Of a DNA stretch of 64,000 nucleotides, positions 8,080 to 16,009 are shown one piece after another. The position numbers and the translations under genes are program-made. The notes under the pieces were generated by a model. That model was not told the origin of the DNA, made no database searches, and saw only the letters and a list, made by a program, of their open reading frames with translations. Positions within the stretch are counted from its first letter, which is position 1. Every line of letters begins with the position of its first letter. The stretch spans positions 120,463-184,462 of the forward strand of contig PABH01000008.1 of the NCBI GenBank assembly GCA_002702705.1. The letters are read 5' to 3'. The stretch is from Anaerolineaceae bacterium. Lineage in GTDB: Bacteria; Chloroflexota; Anaerolineae; Anaerolineales; Anaerolineaceae.

Positions 8080-9546
8080 TTATTTAATGTTTTTGTCTAT
8101 AAAATTTGAAATTTCACAATAACGTATAAAATTTTTGCCGTGGATTTCTTTAAATTCCGGATCAGGTTGGATCCATTCCATCTCATCAAAAGTTTGGGAC
8201 AGCGCTTGTTCGAATGTGCGTCCATCACCTAAAGTGTTACAAGCATATGCAAATAATGCGTGTGTAACTGTTTCCTGGCCCGTATAAATACATACCGGTA
8301 ATTGGCAAATATTTGCAATAATTTGTGGCCATCCTGGGGTGATTGCACCACCACCTGCAATTGCAATTTCGTTAATATGAACACCCAATGATTCGAAAAT
8401 ATCAATCAGATATTTCAAACTATAGCCTACACCTTCCATAACCGCACGCAGCATATGTGCCCGTGTACTGGATAAAGTTAACCCGTAATAACCTCCTCTC
8501 AACTTGTCATTCCAATATGGACTGCGTTCACCTGAAAGAAAAGGTAAAAACAGAAGATTGTTGCAGCCCTCGGGTATTTTTAATGCTTCTTGTATTGCTT
8601 GATCAAAACTCATTTCTTGAAATAAATTTTTTGAAGCCCACTTTAAAGATGCCCCTGTCGTTGATGAGACACCACCTAATAATGGATATGCTAATAATGG
8701 ATACGTATAGATTCGATTCAATGGATCAGATATCTGATCCATTGAATCGACCGGACAAAAAACCATGGAGGAACTACCCAGAGAACAAGAAACCCGTCCA
8801 AAAGCTGGCGGTGCACTTGAAATCAATGCCAATACATCACCCGCCCCAATAATAATTTTAACTTCAGGATTTATTCCGTATTTTTTTGCAATTTCTGGTT
8901 TTAATTTTCCAGCATCATCGTCCGGTTGTTTGAGCGGGGGCAGAACTTTGGGATCAAAACCTATATACTCCATCCGTTCTTCAGCCCATTTTAAACTGCT
9001 CCAATCCAACAACCCTGCCCCACCTGCTTCAGTAATATCTGTAAAAACCTGCCCGGTAAACAAGAATCTTAGGTAATCTTTGGGCCATAAAATATGCTTT
9101 ATTTTTGAAATTATTTCCGGTTTATGATTTTTTAACCATAACAATTTTGGCAGGGTATACGTTGAATTAAGTTGATAGGGAGGCAATTTTAAATACGTTA
9201 TTAATGCTTCTGTTTCAGTTACTGCTCTTCGGTCTAACCACAAAATCGTAGGAGATATTGGTTCTAATTTATCATCCAACAAAACTGCCGTATGCATTTG
9301 TCCAGTAAAAGCAATAATCTCAATATGCTTTAAGAGTTCCCCCTTTTTATTGAGATTTGTGAGAACAACTTCAAGAGCGTTTTTCCAATCTTCCGGATCC
9401 GCTTCTGCCCAGCCTGGCTGGTTTGATTTTATTTCATAACGAAAAGACTCGGAAGCAAGGTGTTTACCATTTTTACCATAAACAACCGCTTTTAAGGCTG
9501 AAGTACCTATATCAAAAGCTAAAACGTAAGGTCGATTTTCTTTCAT
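8080..9546 (-). CDS. FGGY-family carbohydrate kinase (xylulokinase-like)
   Basis: A 488-residue sugar kinase with the FGGY layout: the ATP loop FDIGTSALKAVVY near residue 11, TGQMHTAVLLD near residue 86, the second-domain ATP motif CSLGSSSM near residue 253, and IAIAGGGAITPGWPQIIANI near residue 398. The closest described type is xylulokinase; a related ketose or polyol cannot be excluded. Its start overlaps the dehydrogenase stop by 4 bp. Oddly, residues of about 266-278 are encoded by a 38-bp perfect palindrome, and the segment AYPLLG just beyond lies in a 15-bp tandem duplication. Neither breaks the frame. Confidence 0.85.
   Translation of the reverse strand: MKENRPYVLAFDIGTSALKAVVYGKNGKHLASESFRYEIKSNQPGWAEADPEDWKNALEVVLTNLNKKGELLKHIEIIAFTGQMHTAVLLDDKLEPISPTILWLDRRAVTETEALITYLKLPPYQLNSTYTLPKLLWLKNHKPEIISKIKHILWPKDYLRFLFTGQVFTDITEAGGAGLLDWSSLKWAEERMEYIGFDPKVLPPLKQPDDDAGKLKPEIAKKYGINPEVKIIIGAGDVLALISSAPPAFGRVSCSLGSSSMVFCPVDSMDQISDPLNRIYTYPLLAYPLLGGVSSTTGASLKWASKNLFQEMSFDQAIQEALKIPEGCNNLLFLPFLSGERSPYWNDKLRGGYYGLTLSSTRAHMLRAVMEGVGYSLKYLIDIFESLGVHINEIAIAGGGAITPGWPQIIANICQLPVCIYTGQETVTHALFAYACNTLGDGRTFEQALSQTFDEMEWIQPDPEFKEIHGKNFIRYCEISNFIDKNIK
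8676..8705. repeat. 15-bp tandem duplication inside the kinase gene
   Basis: Positions 8676-8690 (ctaataatggatatg) and 8691-8705 (ctaataatggatacg) are adjacent copies differing at one base. On the coding strand they encode YPLLA then YPLLG. Seven bp separate the repeat from the perfect palindrome at 8713. Confidence 0.9.
8713..8750. repeat. 38-bp perfect palindrome inside the kinase gene
   Basis: The half-site tcgattcaatggatcagat (8713-8731) is followed with no spacer by its exact reverse complement (8732-8750). I checked all 19 base pairs; symmetry ends at 8712/8751. Because it is symmetrical, both strands encode the same peptide, DSMDQISDPLN. It sits in the sugar kinase coding region and could extrude as a cruciform. 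Confidence 0.95.
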
Positions 9547-10586
9547 TCCAGATTGCTGTTCACGTCCAACATGATTTTTAATCCTTGCCTTTTATTTACA
9601 ATTTCAAAGCCTTTTCCCAATTCTTCTAAAGGCAACATATGGCTAATCAACGTTTCAGTTTTTACAATTCCTGTTTCAATTAATTCTAAGGCTTTATCCA
9701 TATTGATGGGTGTACTATCAGCTGAACCGGTTATCACATATTCACCATAATGAATCAGGTTCGGGTCAATATGTAATTGATCTTTAGGATAAATGCCAGC
9801 AAATATATTTAGCCGGCCACCAGGCGCTAACATAGGAATAATTTGTTCCACCAAACGAGCAGAACCAACTGTCACTACAGCTGCATCAACCCCCCAACCA
9901 TCTGATATGTCTTTAACAAATTCAGCCACATCTGTTTCATTAGGATTTACCGTCCAATCAGTACCAAGCTCCTTTGCTTTCACCAATCGTTCAGGAATTG
10001 GATCGGATGCAATCACTCTGCAACCAAAGGCTTTCGCAACCTGCAAATGCATTAATCCGATTGGACCTAAGCCTGCCACCAATTGAATTTCACCCGGATA
10101 CAAATTTAAAATATCCTGTCCACGCACCACACAAGCCAATGGCTCTGTAAATGCTGCAGCCTGTAATTTTGTCTTTGCATTTTTAATAATATGAACATTT
10201 TTTTCAGGAACACGAACATAATCTGCGAATCCGCCACCATACTGTCGAAACAAGGGGTTTTGGCACCGATTTTCTCGTCCAGAGCGGCACGCTTTACACA
10301 CACCACATTTTATGCCCATATCCGGAACAACCCGCATGCCCGGTTTCACTATTTTTACATTTTTCCCCACAGCCCTGACAATCCCTGCCATTTCATGACC
10401 TAAAATACGGGGAAAAGCAACTGAGGATGAAAGACCGGAGAAAGCACGTACATCCCAAGGACAAATACCTACATATGCAACTTCAATCAATACTTCATTT
10501 TCTTCAATTTCAATCATGGGCACTTGTCTTACTTCTAATTCATTTGGGCGTTCTGCCCACATCACACGCATTGTTTCTGCTTTCAT
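9543..10586 (-). CDS. zinc-dependent medium-chain alcohol dehydrogenase
   Basis: A 347-residue MDR dehydrogenase of the sorbitol/threonine dehydrogenase type. The catalytic zinc region shows CPWD and GHEMAGIVRAVG. The structural zinc site is complete (CGVCKACRSGRENRC), and the NAD fold has GLGPIGLMH. It likely oxidises a polyol or hydroxy compound to the ketone that the downstream kinase phosphorylates. It overlaps both neighbours by 4 bp, so amidohydrolase, dehydrogenase and kinase are coupled. Substrate is inferred from context. Confidence 0.87.
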   Translation of the reverse strand: MKAETMRVMWAERPNELEVRQVPMIEIEENEVLIEVAYVGICPWDVRAFSGLSSSVAFPRILGHEMAGIVRAVGKNVKIVKPGMRVVPDMGIKCGVCKACRSGRENRCQNPLFRQYGGGFADYVRVPEKNVHIIKNAKTKLQAAAFTEPLACVVRGQDILNLYPGEIQLVAGLGPIGLMHLQVAKAFGCRVIASDPIPERLVKAKELGTDWTVNPNETDVAEFVKDISDGWGVDAAVVTVGSARLVEQIIPMLAPGGRLNIFAGIYPKDQLHIDPNLIHYGEYVITGSADSTPINMDKALELIETGIVKTETLISHMLPLEELGKGFEIVNKRQGLKIMLDVNSNLE

Positions 10587-11755
10587 TTATATTTCACTCC
10601 TTTAATGTAAATAGTCTTAATGTCGTTCACACCAGCTCGATTAACCAGAGCACTAATTGGATCATGGTTATACTTAAGATTTCGGCTATTAAGGTCAAAC
10701 ACAAGGAAATTTGCTAATTTTCCACGTGATAAACTTCCTAAATCTTTCTCTAAATTTAAAACTTTTGCTCCCATTATTGTTGCAGCCATTAAAATAGTTT
10801 TTGAATCAACTGCTCCGGCATTTTTTGATATTCCCCTAATCATACGGGATGTATAGCTCATTTCCCGCAGCATATTTGGCGCAGTTGCCATAAGATTATC
10901 TGTACCCAATCCGAATGTTAAGTCCTCATCAAGCCAGCCTTTTAAATTTGGGAAACCATCACCCAAAATACTATTAGATTGAGGGCAAGCAACTACATTC
11001 ACTCCAGAAGCTTTGATTTCCCTTAATTCTCGTTTGGATGTGTGTGTCAGATGCACTAATATATCCGGGTTCCAATCGAGGGCTCTTAGTGCCTGTCCTC
11101 GACCAAATTTTTTCACACTTTTAGCCTCAGCTTGCTCGTTTTCAGCTACATGCACCGCAAATAATTTTTCGGGAAACAACAACTGTAGCCTTTTTAACAA
11201 AGCAGCAGAATAACAATCAACATCCCTCACACCAAAACCGTCAGCTGTATTTAATAATTCGATTGCCTCTAACTCTAGTTCGGATTCAGTAGCTGTTTCA
11301 CAAACTCTGCCTAAAATCTTTAGATAAATTGGTAATCCATTTGCTGCTTCCCGTAACCGTAGAACCCCTTCCAGTCCTTGTTCCCTGAAATCTCCACAAG
11401 CAATAGTTCCATTTGATAACATTTCCAGCAAACCATGTCGCATTTGCGCAATCTGGTCTTCCCGGTTTAATTTACTTAAAAAACGATGTTTCAACCCATC
11501 AGGAGGGGAAACAACCTCTTCCATGGGAATACCAATCCCTAATTCCTTAGCACCTGTATCACCGATATGGCAATGGGCATTAATAAACATGGGACAAATT
11601 AAACCTGATTCAAGATCGACCTCAACAGCCCCAGGGATTGGTTCACCAATCGAAAGAATCCTTCCGTTTTCAACATTAACCGAAGCATTTTGAATCACTT
11701 CAAAATCCGTACCGACGATAATGGTTGCTCCAGAAAAACAGGTTATCCCATCCAT
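10583..11755 (-). CDS. amidohydrolase-superfamily protein (TrzA/cytosine-deaminase-like)
   Basis: A 390-residue metal-dependent hydrolase. The motifs are in order: NAHCHIGD, HVAENEQ, the His of HLTHTSKREL and the Asp of FGLGTDNLM. This pattern fits the mononuclear deaminase/chlorohydrolase branch, which hydrolyses C-N bonds on rings or amides. Its place between sugar ABC permeases and a sugar dehydrogenase is unusual. It suggests that the imported compound carries an amine, amide or heterocycle as well as a sugar-like part. It starts 3 bp after the permease stop. Reaction not assignable. Confidence 0.8.
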   Translation of the reverse strand: MDGITCFSGATIIVGTDFEVIQNASVNVENGRILSIGEPIPGAVEVDLESGLICPMFINAHCHIGDTGAKELGIGIPMEEVVSPPDGLKHRFLSKLNREDQIAQMRHGLLEMLSNGTIACGDFREQGLEGVLRLREAANGLPIYLKILGRVCETATESELELEAIELLNTADGFGVRDVDCYSAALLKRLQLLFPEKLFAVHVAENEQAEAKSVKKFGRGQALRALDWNPDILVHLTHTSKRELREIKASGVNVVACPQSNSILGDGFPNLKGWLDEDLTFGLGTDNLMATAPNMLREMSYTSRMIRGISKNAGAVDSKTILMAATIMGAKVLNLEKDLGSLSRGKLANFLVFDLNSRNLKYNHDPISALVNRAGVNDIKTIYIKGVKYK

Positions 11756-11758
11756 AAT

Positions 11759-12592
11759 TTACCCTTTTGATGCTCCTGCTGTTAGTCCCTGAACAAAGTA
11801 ACGATTCAAGAATAACGAAATTAGGACTGCAGGAATGATCGCAAATATGGACATCACCGCCATTTTACCCCAGCTAATTTCAACAGCACTGAATGAAGCA
11901 AGGATCCCTAATGGTATTGTTTTTGTTTTTGGTGAGGTTAACATCAATGCAAAAAGGAAATCATTCCACGAATAAATAACCGTATATAAAGCAGAGGCAA
12001 TTATTCCAGGAATTGAAAGAGGAATTGCGACCTTAAAAAATGCACTTAATTGTGATGCACCATCAACCAATGCTGCTTCTTCAATCTCTTGAGGTACATC
12101 AACAAAGTAACTCCGCATCATCCATACTACAAAGGATGCATCAAAAACTGTATCTAACAATATCACTGAAGTATACGTTCCCAATAAATGTAAATCACGC
12201 ATAATCAAGTAAAAAGGGATCAACATGGCCGTTGGAGGAATCATCTGAAGTAACAAAAAGAAATACGAAGAATTACCAACAAATCTGTTTTTGGCACGCG
12301 CAATCGCATAACCGGCAGGCACCCCTAACACAAGCGAAAGAATGGTCGTTCCTGTCGTAATTATCAAACTATTTTTGATATATAAGAACGTTTTATCTGA
12401 AGCTAATACGCTTTGAAAGTTCTTTAGCGTCGCTTCAAAAAACAACCATTGGGGTGGCAGAAGAAAGGCATCCCTTCCAAATTTGAATGCCGTGGTAATT
12501 AACCAGTAAATTGGCATCATAAAAAATATAATAGCGACTATTGATAAAACTGCTAAGATTATTTTTTCCCACAAAGCTTTTTTCTGATTCAT
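11759..12592 (-). CDS. carbohydrate ABC transporter permease, MalG type
   Basis: A 277-residue inner-membrane permease with about six membrane segments and the ATPase-docking EAA loop (EEAALVDGASQLSAFFKVAIP). It pairs with the MalF-type permease 9 bp upstream and the binding protein beyond. No MsmK/MalK-type ATPase is encoded in the window, so a shared ATPase from elsewhere is likely needed, as is common for CUT1 importers. Confidence 0.92.
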   Translation of the reverse strand: MNQKKALWEKIILAVLSIVAIIFFMMPIYWLITTAFKFGRDAFLLPPQWLFFEATLKNFQSVLASDKTFLYIKNSLIITTGTTILSLVLGVPAGYAIARAKNRFVGNSSYFFLLLQMIPPTAMLIPFYLIMRDLHLLGTYTSVILLDTVFDASFVVWMMRSYFVDVPQEIEEAALVDGASQLSAFFKVAIPLSIPGIIASALYTVIYSWNDFLFALMLTSPKTKTIPLGILASFSAVEISWGKMAVMSIFAIIPAVLISLFLNRYFVQGLTAGASKG

Positions 12593-12601
12593 AAAATCCT
12601 C

Positions 12602-13504
12602 TTAATATTGCTGGCGGGACATAACCCCAATATAAATAATTGAAATGATCGTAACTACAAATAAAAGTATATTTGCTAACGCTGCGGCATAACCCATATC
12701 AAAAAATGTCATTCCAACAGTATAAATATGGAAATTTAGCACAGTTGTTACATTACCGGGTCCCCCGGCAGTAGTAGCATAGATAATGTCAAATACCTTA
12801 AAAGATTGGATCGTTCTTGTCAAAAAAGCGATTAAAAATGTAGGCTTTAACAATGGTAAAGTAATATATAAGAAACTTTGCCAGCGGGAAGCACCATCGA
12901 CATAAGCCGCTTCATAAGGTTCTTTAGGTAAACCTTTTAAACCCGCCAAAAAGATGATCATCAATAATGGCGTCCACTGCCAAATATCAATTAAGATCAC
13001 TGCAGGCATGGCAAAATTGAGTTCCCCCAACGGACCACGGCCAACATTAATTCCTAATTCTTTCAGATAAAATGGGATAACACCAAAATCTGCATTATAT
13101 AAGGATTTCCAAACCAAGCCGACCACCAATGGTGGCAACGCCATTGGGATCAATAAAAAAGACCGAACAAATCGGGCAATTCGTGTTTCAGGGGCAAACA
13201 ACAAAGCCAAACCTAAACCCATTACAAGCTCTGCTGATACGGTACCTGCAACAAATATAAGCGTATTCTTTAGGGAAATAAAAATGATTGGGTCTTTAAA
13301 TGCCCTTATGTAATTTTCGATGCCAACAAAGGTTTGGGTTTGATTCGGGTCTGTCAGCCGGTAATCAAAAAGGCTAATTCTAAAGGAAAAAAATAATGGA
13401 TAAATAGCAATTAATACAACAAAAAGCAATAATGGCAACAGTAAAACTAAATAAGTATTATTTTGAAACTTTTTATATAATGATTTTCCCAAGGTCTGAT
13501 TCAA
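12602..13504 (-). CDS. sugar ABC transporter permease, MalF type
   Basis: A 300-residue permease with an N-terminal membrane anchor, about six segments and an EAA loop (EAAYVDGASRWQSFLYITLP). It forms the membrane channel together with the MalG-type protein. It is separated from the binding-protein gene by 79 bp that hold a strong stem-loop, typical where the binding protein is made in excess. Substrate class is carbohydrate-like by family; the identity is not visible. Confidence 0.92.
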   Translation of the reverse strand: MNQTLGKSLYKKFQNNTYLVLLLPLLLFVVLIAIYPLFFSFRISLFDYRLTDPNQTQTFVGIENYIRAFKDPIIFISLKNTLIFVAGTVSAELVMGLGLALLFAPETRIARFVRSFLLIPMALPPLVVGLVWKSLYNADFGVIPFYLKELGINVGRGPLGELNFAMPAVILIDIWQWTPLLMIIFLAGLKGLPKEPYEAAYVDGASRWQSFLYITLPLLKPTFLIAFLTRTIQSFKVFDIIYATTAGGPGNVTTVLNFHIYTVGMTFFDMGYAAALANILLFVVTIISIIYIGVMSRQQY

Positions 13505-13531
13505 TGGTTCCTCGAATGTTTTTTATTTGGA

Positions 13532-13568
13532 AAATATTCGGGATGTTAACATAACATCCCGAATATTT
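13532..13568. terminator. 17-bp stem-loop between binding protein and permeases
   Basis: Positions 13532-13548 and 13552-13568 are exact 17-bp inverted repeats around a 3-nt loop. On the minus strand, the transcribed one, only a weak T-rich tail follows. I read it as an attenuator or mRNA-protecting hairpin that raises binding protein over permease, not as a full stop. Confidence 0.8.
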
Positions 13569-13583
13569 AATAAATGATTTATC

Positions 13584-14900
13584 TTATTTAATGTTTGCGT
13601 CGATTTGTTCTTGCGCTTTAATCAATGCACTTTCAGCTGTTTCCTGACCTACTAAGAAAGCATTCACGTACGTGCCGAGAGCATCTTGAATAATGCTGTA
13701 TTGAGGAATTCGGGGACGATAATCACCATCACCATTTTCAAACGATTTCAACAAAAGTGGGAACCACGGGTATAAGGTATTTAGTTCGGGATCTTCCAAA
13801 GTTGATCGGCGAATAGGAGCACCGTCATGTTTAATCCATTCTTTTTGGATTTCTTCTGAGGTAATCCACTTGATGAATTCCCATGCGGCCTCTTGTTTTG
13901 TGGCATCTGATGAAGCATTGATACCAATACCCCAACCGCCGAAACCGTATTTCGGTTCCATGCCTGCAGACACTGGCGCAGCGGTTACGTCTACTTTACC
14001 AACAATGCTAGACATTTCTGGGTTTTCGTAACCTGCACGGGCGATACTCCAACCTTCCATCATTGCAACTGTACCATTACGGAAAGCGGTTTCACGCTGA
14101 TCCCACCAATAATCTGTTGAGCCTGGAGGAGCATAATTGAATAATTCGCCAAAAAAATCAAGGGTTTCTACATTTTTTGGTGTATTAAGATTGATATTTC
14201 CATCGGCATCTAAAACTGCTCCGCCGTGCTGCTGTAAGAAGGACATATAATCCTGTGCAACTGCTGAGCCTTTCGCACCCAATAATGCAATACCATATTG
14301 ATCACCATCAGTTAACTGCTGGGCAGCGGCTAATAATTCTTCCTGTGTAGCTGGTGGCGTAATGCCTGTTTCTTCTAAAAGATCTTTACGGTAATTCAAA
14401 ACATTTGCATATCCGGCTAAGGGATAAGCCCAATGTTTTCCTTCCCATTCACCTAATGTCCATGCTACCGGCATAATATCATCAGTATTAATTTCAGCTG
14501 CATCACGAGCCATAAAATCATCTAACGGCAGTGTATATCCATTCGCAGCATATTCGCCTGACCATACGATATCAACTGTCATCAGGTCATATTGCGCCGT
14601 TTTCCCAACAAAATCGGCAGTAAGTTTTTGATAAAGGTCAACGTAACCTAATTCATCCATCACAATTTTGATTCCTGTTTCTTCTTCAAACATAGGAATC
14701 AAATAACGGAAGCCAGCAACATATTGGTCTGTCATCGAGGCTAACGTTAATTCAACACCTTCGAATTTCTTTGCAGTTTCAACTGGGGCAGATGGTTCTT
14801 CTACCGGTTCTGGAACAGCAGGTGTACAACCTACAGCGCCAACAACCATAACGAACAATAGGAATACATACAAAACACTTCTAAAAGTTTTAGTTCGCAT
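13584..14900 (-). CDS. extracellular solute-binding lipoprotein of sugar ABC importer
   Basis: A 438-residue family-1 solute-binding protein. It has a lipoprotein signal peptide with hydrophobic core VLYVFLLFVMVVG and lipobox VGC near residue 25, followed by a Pro/Glu-rich linker. The mature part shows the family pattern (GVELTLASMTDQ, FEEETGIKIVMDELGY, the closing WEFIKWITSEEIQKEW). It captures the substrate outside the cell for the two permeases downstream. It is the first gene of the operon that ends at the 7229-7269 terminator. Ligand not predictable. Confidence 0.92.
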   Translation of the reverse strand: MRTKTFRSVLYVFLLFVMVVGAVGCTPAVPEPVEEPSAPVETAKKFEGVELTLASMTDQYVAGFRYLIPMFEEETGIKIVMDELGYVDLYQKLTADFVGKTAQYDLMTVDIVWSGEYAANGYTLPLDDFMARDAAEINTDDIMPVAWTLGEWEGKHWAYPLAGYANVLNYRKDLLEETGITPPATQEELLAAAQQLTDGDQYGIALLGAKGSAVAQDYMSFLQQHGGAVLDADGNINLNTPKNVETLDFFGELFNYAPPGSTDYWWDQRETAFRNGTVAMMEGWSIARAGYENPEMSSIVGKVDVTAAPVSAGMEPKYGFGGWGIGINASSDATKQEAAWEFIKWITSEEIQKEWIKHDGAPIRRSTLEDPELNTLYPWFPLLLKSFENGDGDYRPRIPQYSIIQDALGTYVNAFLVGQETAESALIKAQEQIDANIK

Positions 14901-15066
14901 TACAGATCTCCTTGATCGGTATAAATGGGTGACTGTTTTTCATGGGGAAAAATTTCCAATTTGTAAATCGGCGTTCAAAGTATAAAAGGACTTCCAAAAC
15001 AATATGTTAGATTTTCTAAAGCACCTCCTCCAATATTTATTTACCTGTAATTTTTTTGAAATCTTA

Positions 15067-15798
15067 TTAACGTTTAAGATGAATGTTGTATTTGTATCGT
15101 TTTCCTACACTTATTACCTGGTGATACTCAATGGGATGATGGTTATAGGTATACGCCAATCCTTCGACCATCAGTAAAGGGGAGCCTGGTTGAATTTTAA
15201 GAATAGAAGCCCGCTCCTCATTTGCTTCAATTGCTTCCAGAGTCCGATCCGATTCGATTGGTGGTACACCTTTTGATTCTAATAAAGCATAAATCGACCC
15301 AGCCCCCTCCATTTCTTCTTTTGTTATGACAATACCATTAGGCAAATTAAGGTAAGAAATATTAATTGCTACAGGTTCTTCTTCTACACACCTAAGTCTG
15401 TAGACATAAAGCAAAGGTGACCCTTCAGGCAAGCCAAATTTTTCAACAATATTATTAGAAGGAGTTATTATTTCAAATTTGATTATTTTTGAGGAAACGC
15501 TTTTACCAAGTCGTTTCATGTCCTGTGTAAAACTCGTCAAATTGGTTAATTCTCTACTAATCTTGGAACGAATAACGAATGTTCCTTTGCCTGCAGTCCG
15601 TTTTATATAACCATCATTTTCAAGATCTTGCATAACCCGGCGAACCGTGGCACGACTAACAAAATATTTTTCCATTAACTCTGATTCGGTAGGTAATAGT
15701 TTTCCCACAGCAAATTCGCCGTTTTCTATATTTTCCAAAAGGATTAATTTGATTTGGTAATACAAAGGGATTGGAGAATTTCGATTAAGGTGGGACAT
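15067..15798 (-). CDS. GntR-family regulator with UTRA ligand domain (HutC type)
   Basis: A 243-residue repressor. The winged helix occupies roughly residues 8-75 (PLYYQIKLILLENIENGE, LPTESELMEKYFVSRATVRR, GKGTFV). A UTRA sensor domain follows (GSPLLYVYRLRC, ILKIQPGSPLLMVEG). It lies upstream of the ABC operon in the same direction and divergent from the YgeY-like gene. A 41-bp inverted repeat just upstream of its start is the likely operator. It probably senses a sugar-phosphate-like intermediate of the operon; that is inference. Confidence 0.9.
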   Translation of the reverse strand: MSHLNRNSPIPLYYQIKLILLENIENGEFAVGKLLPTESELMEKYFVSRATVRRVMQDLENDGYIKRTAGKGTFVIRSKISRELTNLTSFTQDMKRLGKSVSSKIIKFEIITPSNNIVEKFGLPEGSPLLYVYRLRCVEEEPVAINISYLNLPNGIVITKEEMEGAGSIYALLESKGVPPIESDRTLEAIEANEERASILKIQPGSPLLMVEGLAYTYNHHPIEYHQVISVGKRYKYNIHLKR

Positions 15799-15830
15799 GT
15801 TTAAGTCCTTTTTAAAATAGCTTAGTGTTT

Positions 15831-15871
15831 AATTATCATAATATACGTACATTATGTATATTATGATAATT
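15831..15871. promoter_or_regulatory. probable GntR operator, 16-bp inverted repeat
   Basis: The arm aattatcataatatac (15831-15846) and its exact reverse complement (15856-15871) flank a 9-nt spacer. The element lies 33 bp upstream of the GntR start and 138 bp before the divergent YgeY-like gene. A perfect 16-bp repeat in this position is best read as the regulator's binding site, acting on itself and perhaps on both sides. Confidence 0.75.
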
Positions 15872-16009
15872 TTTCAATGAAATGTCAATAAGCATTTTTA
15901 ACTTGTTTTTTTAGCAAAAAAGGTGATTCACTTAATAAGTTTCAAGTAGAATACATAGAAAAAAGATCTAAACCGTTTTAATTCCCCCTTATCTTATGGA
16001 GCAAATGAC

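Noticed and set aside
8457..9076. Plus-strand ORFs of 131 and 103 residues antisense to the sugar kinase
   Set aside because: They mirror the kinase codons; the shared peptide around DSMDQISDPLN is caused by the palindrome, not by a second gene.
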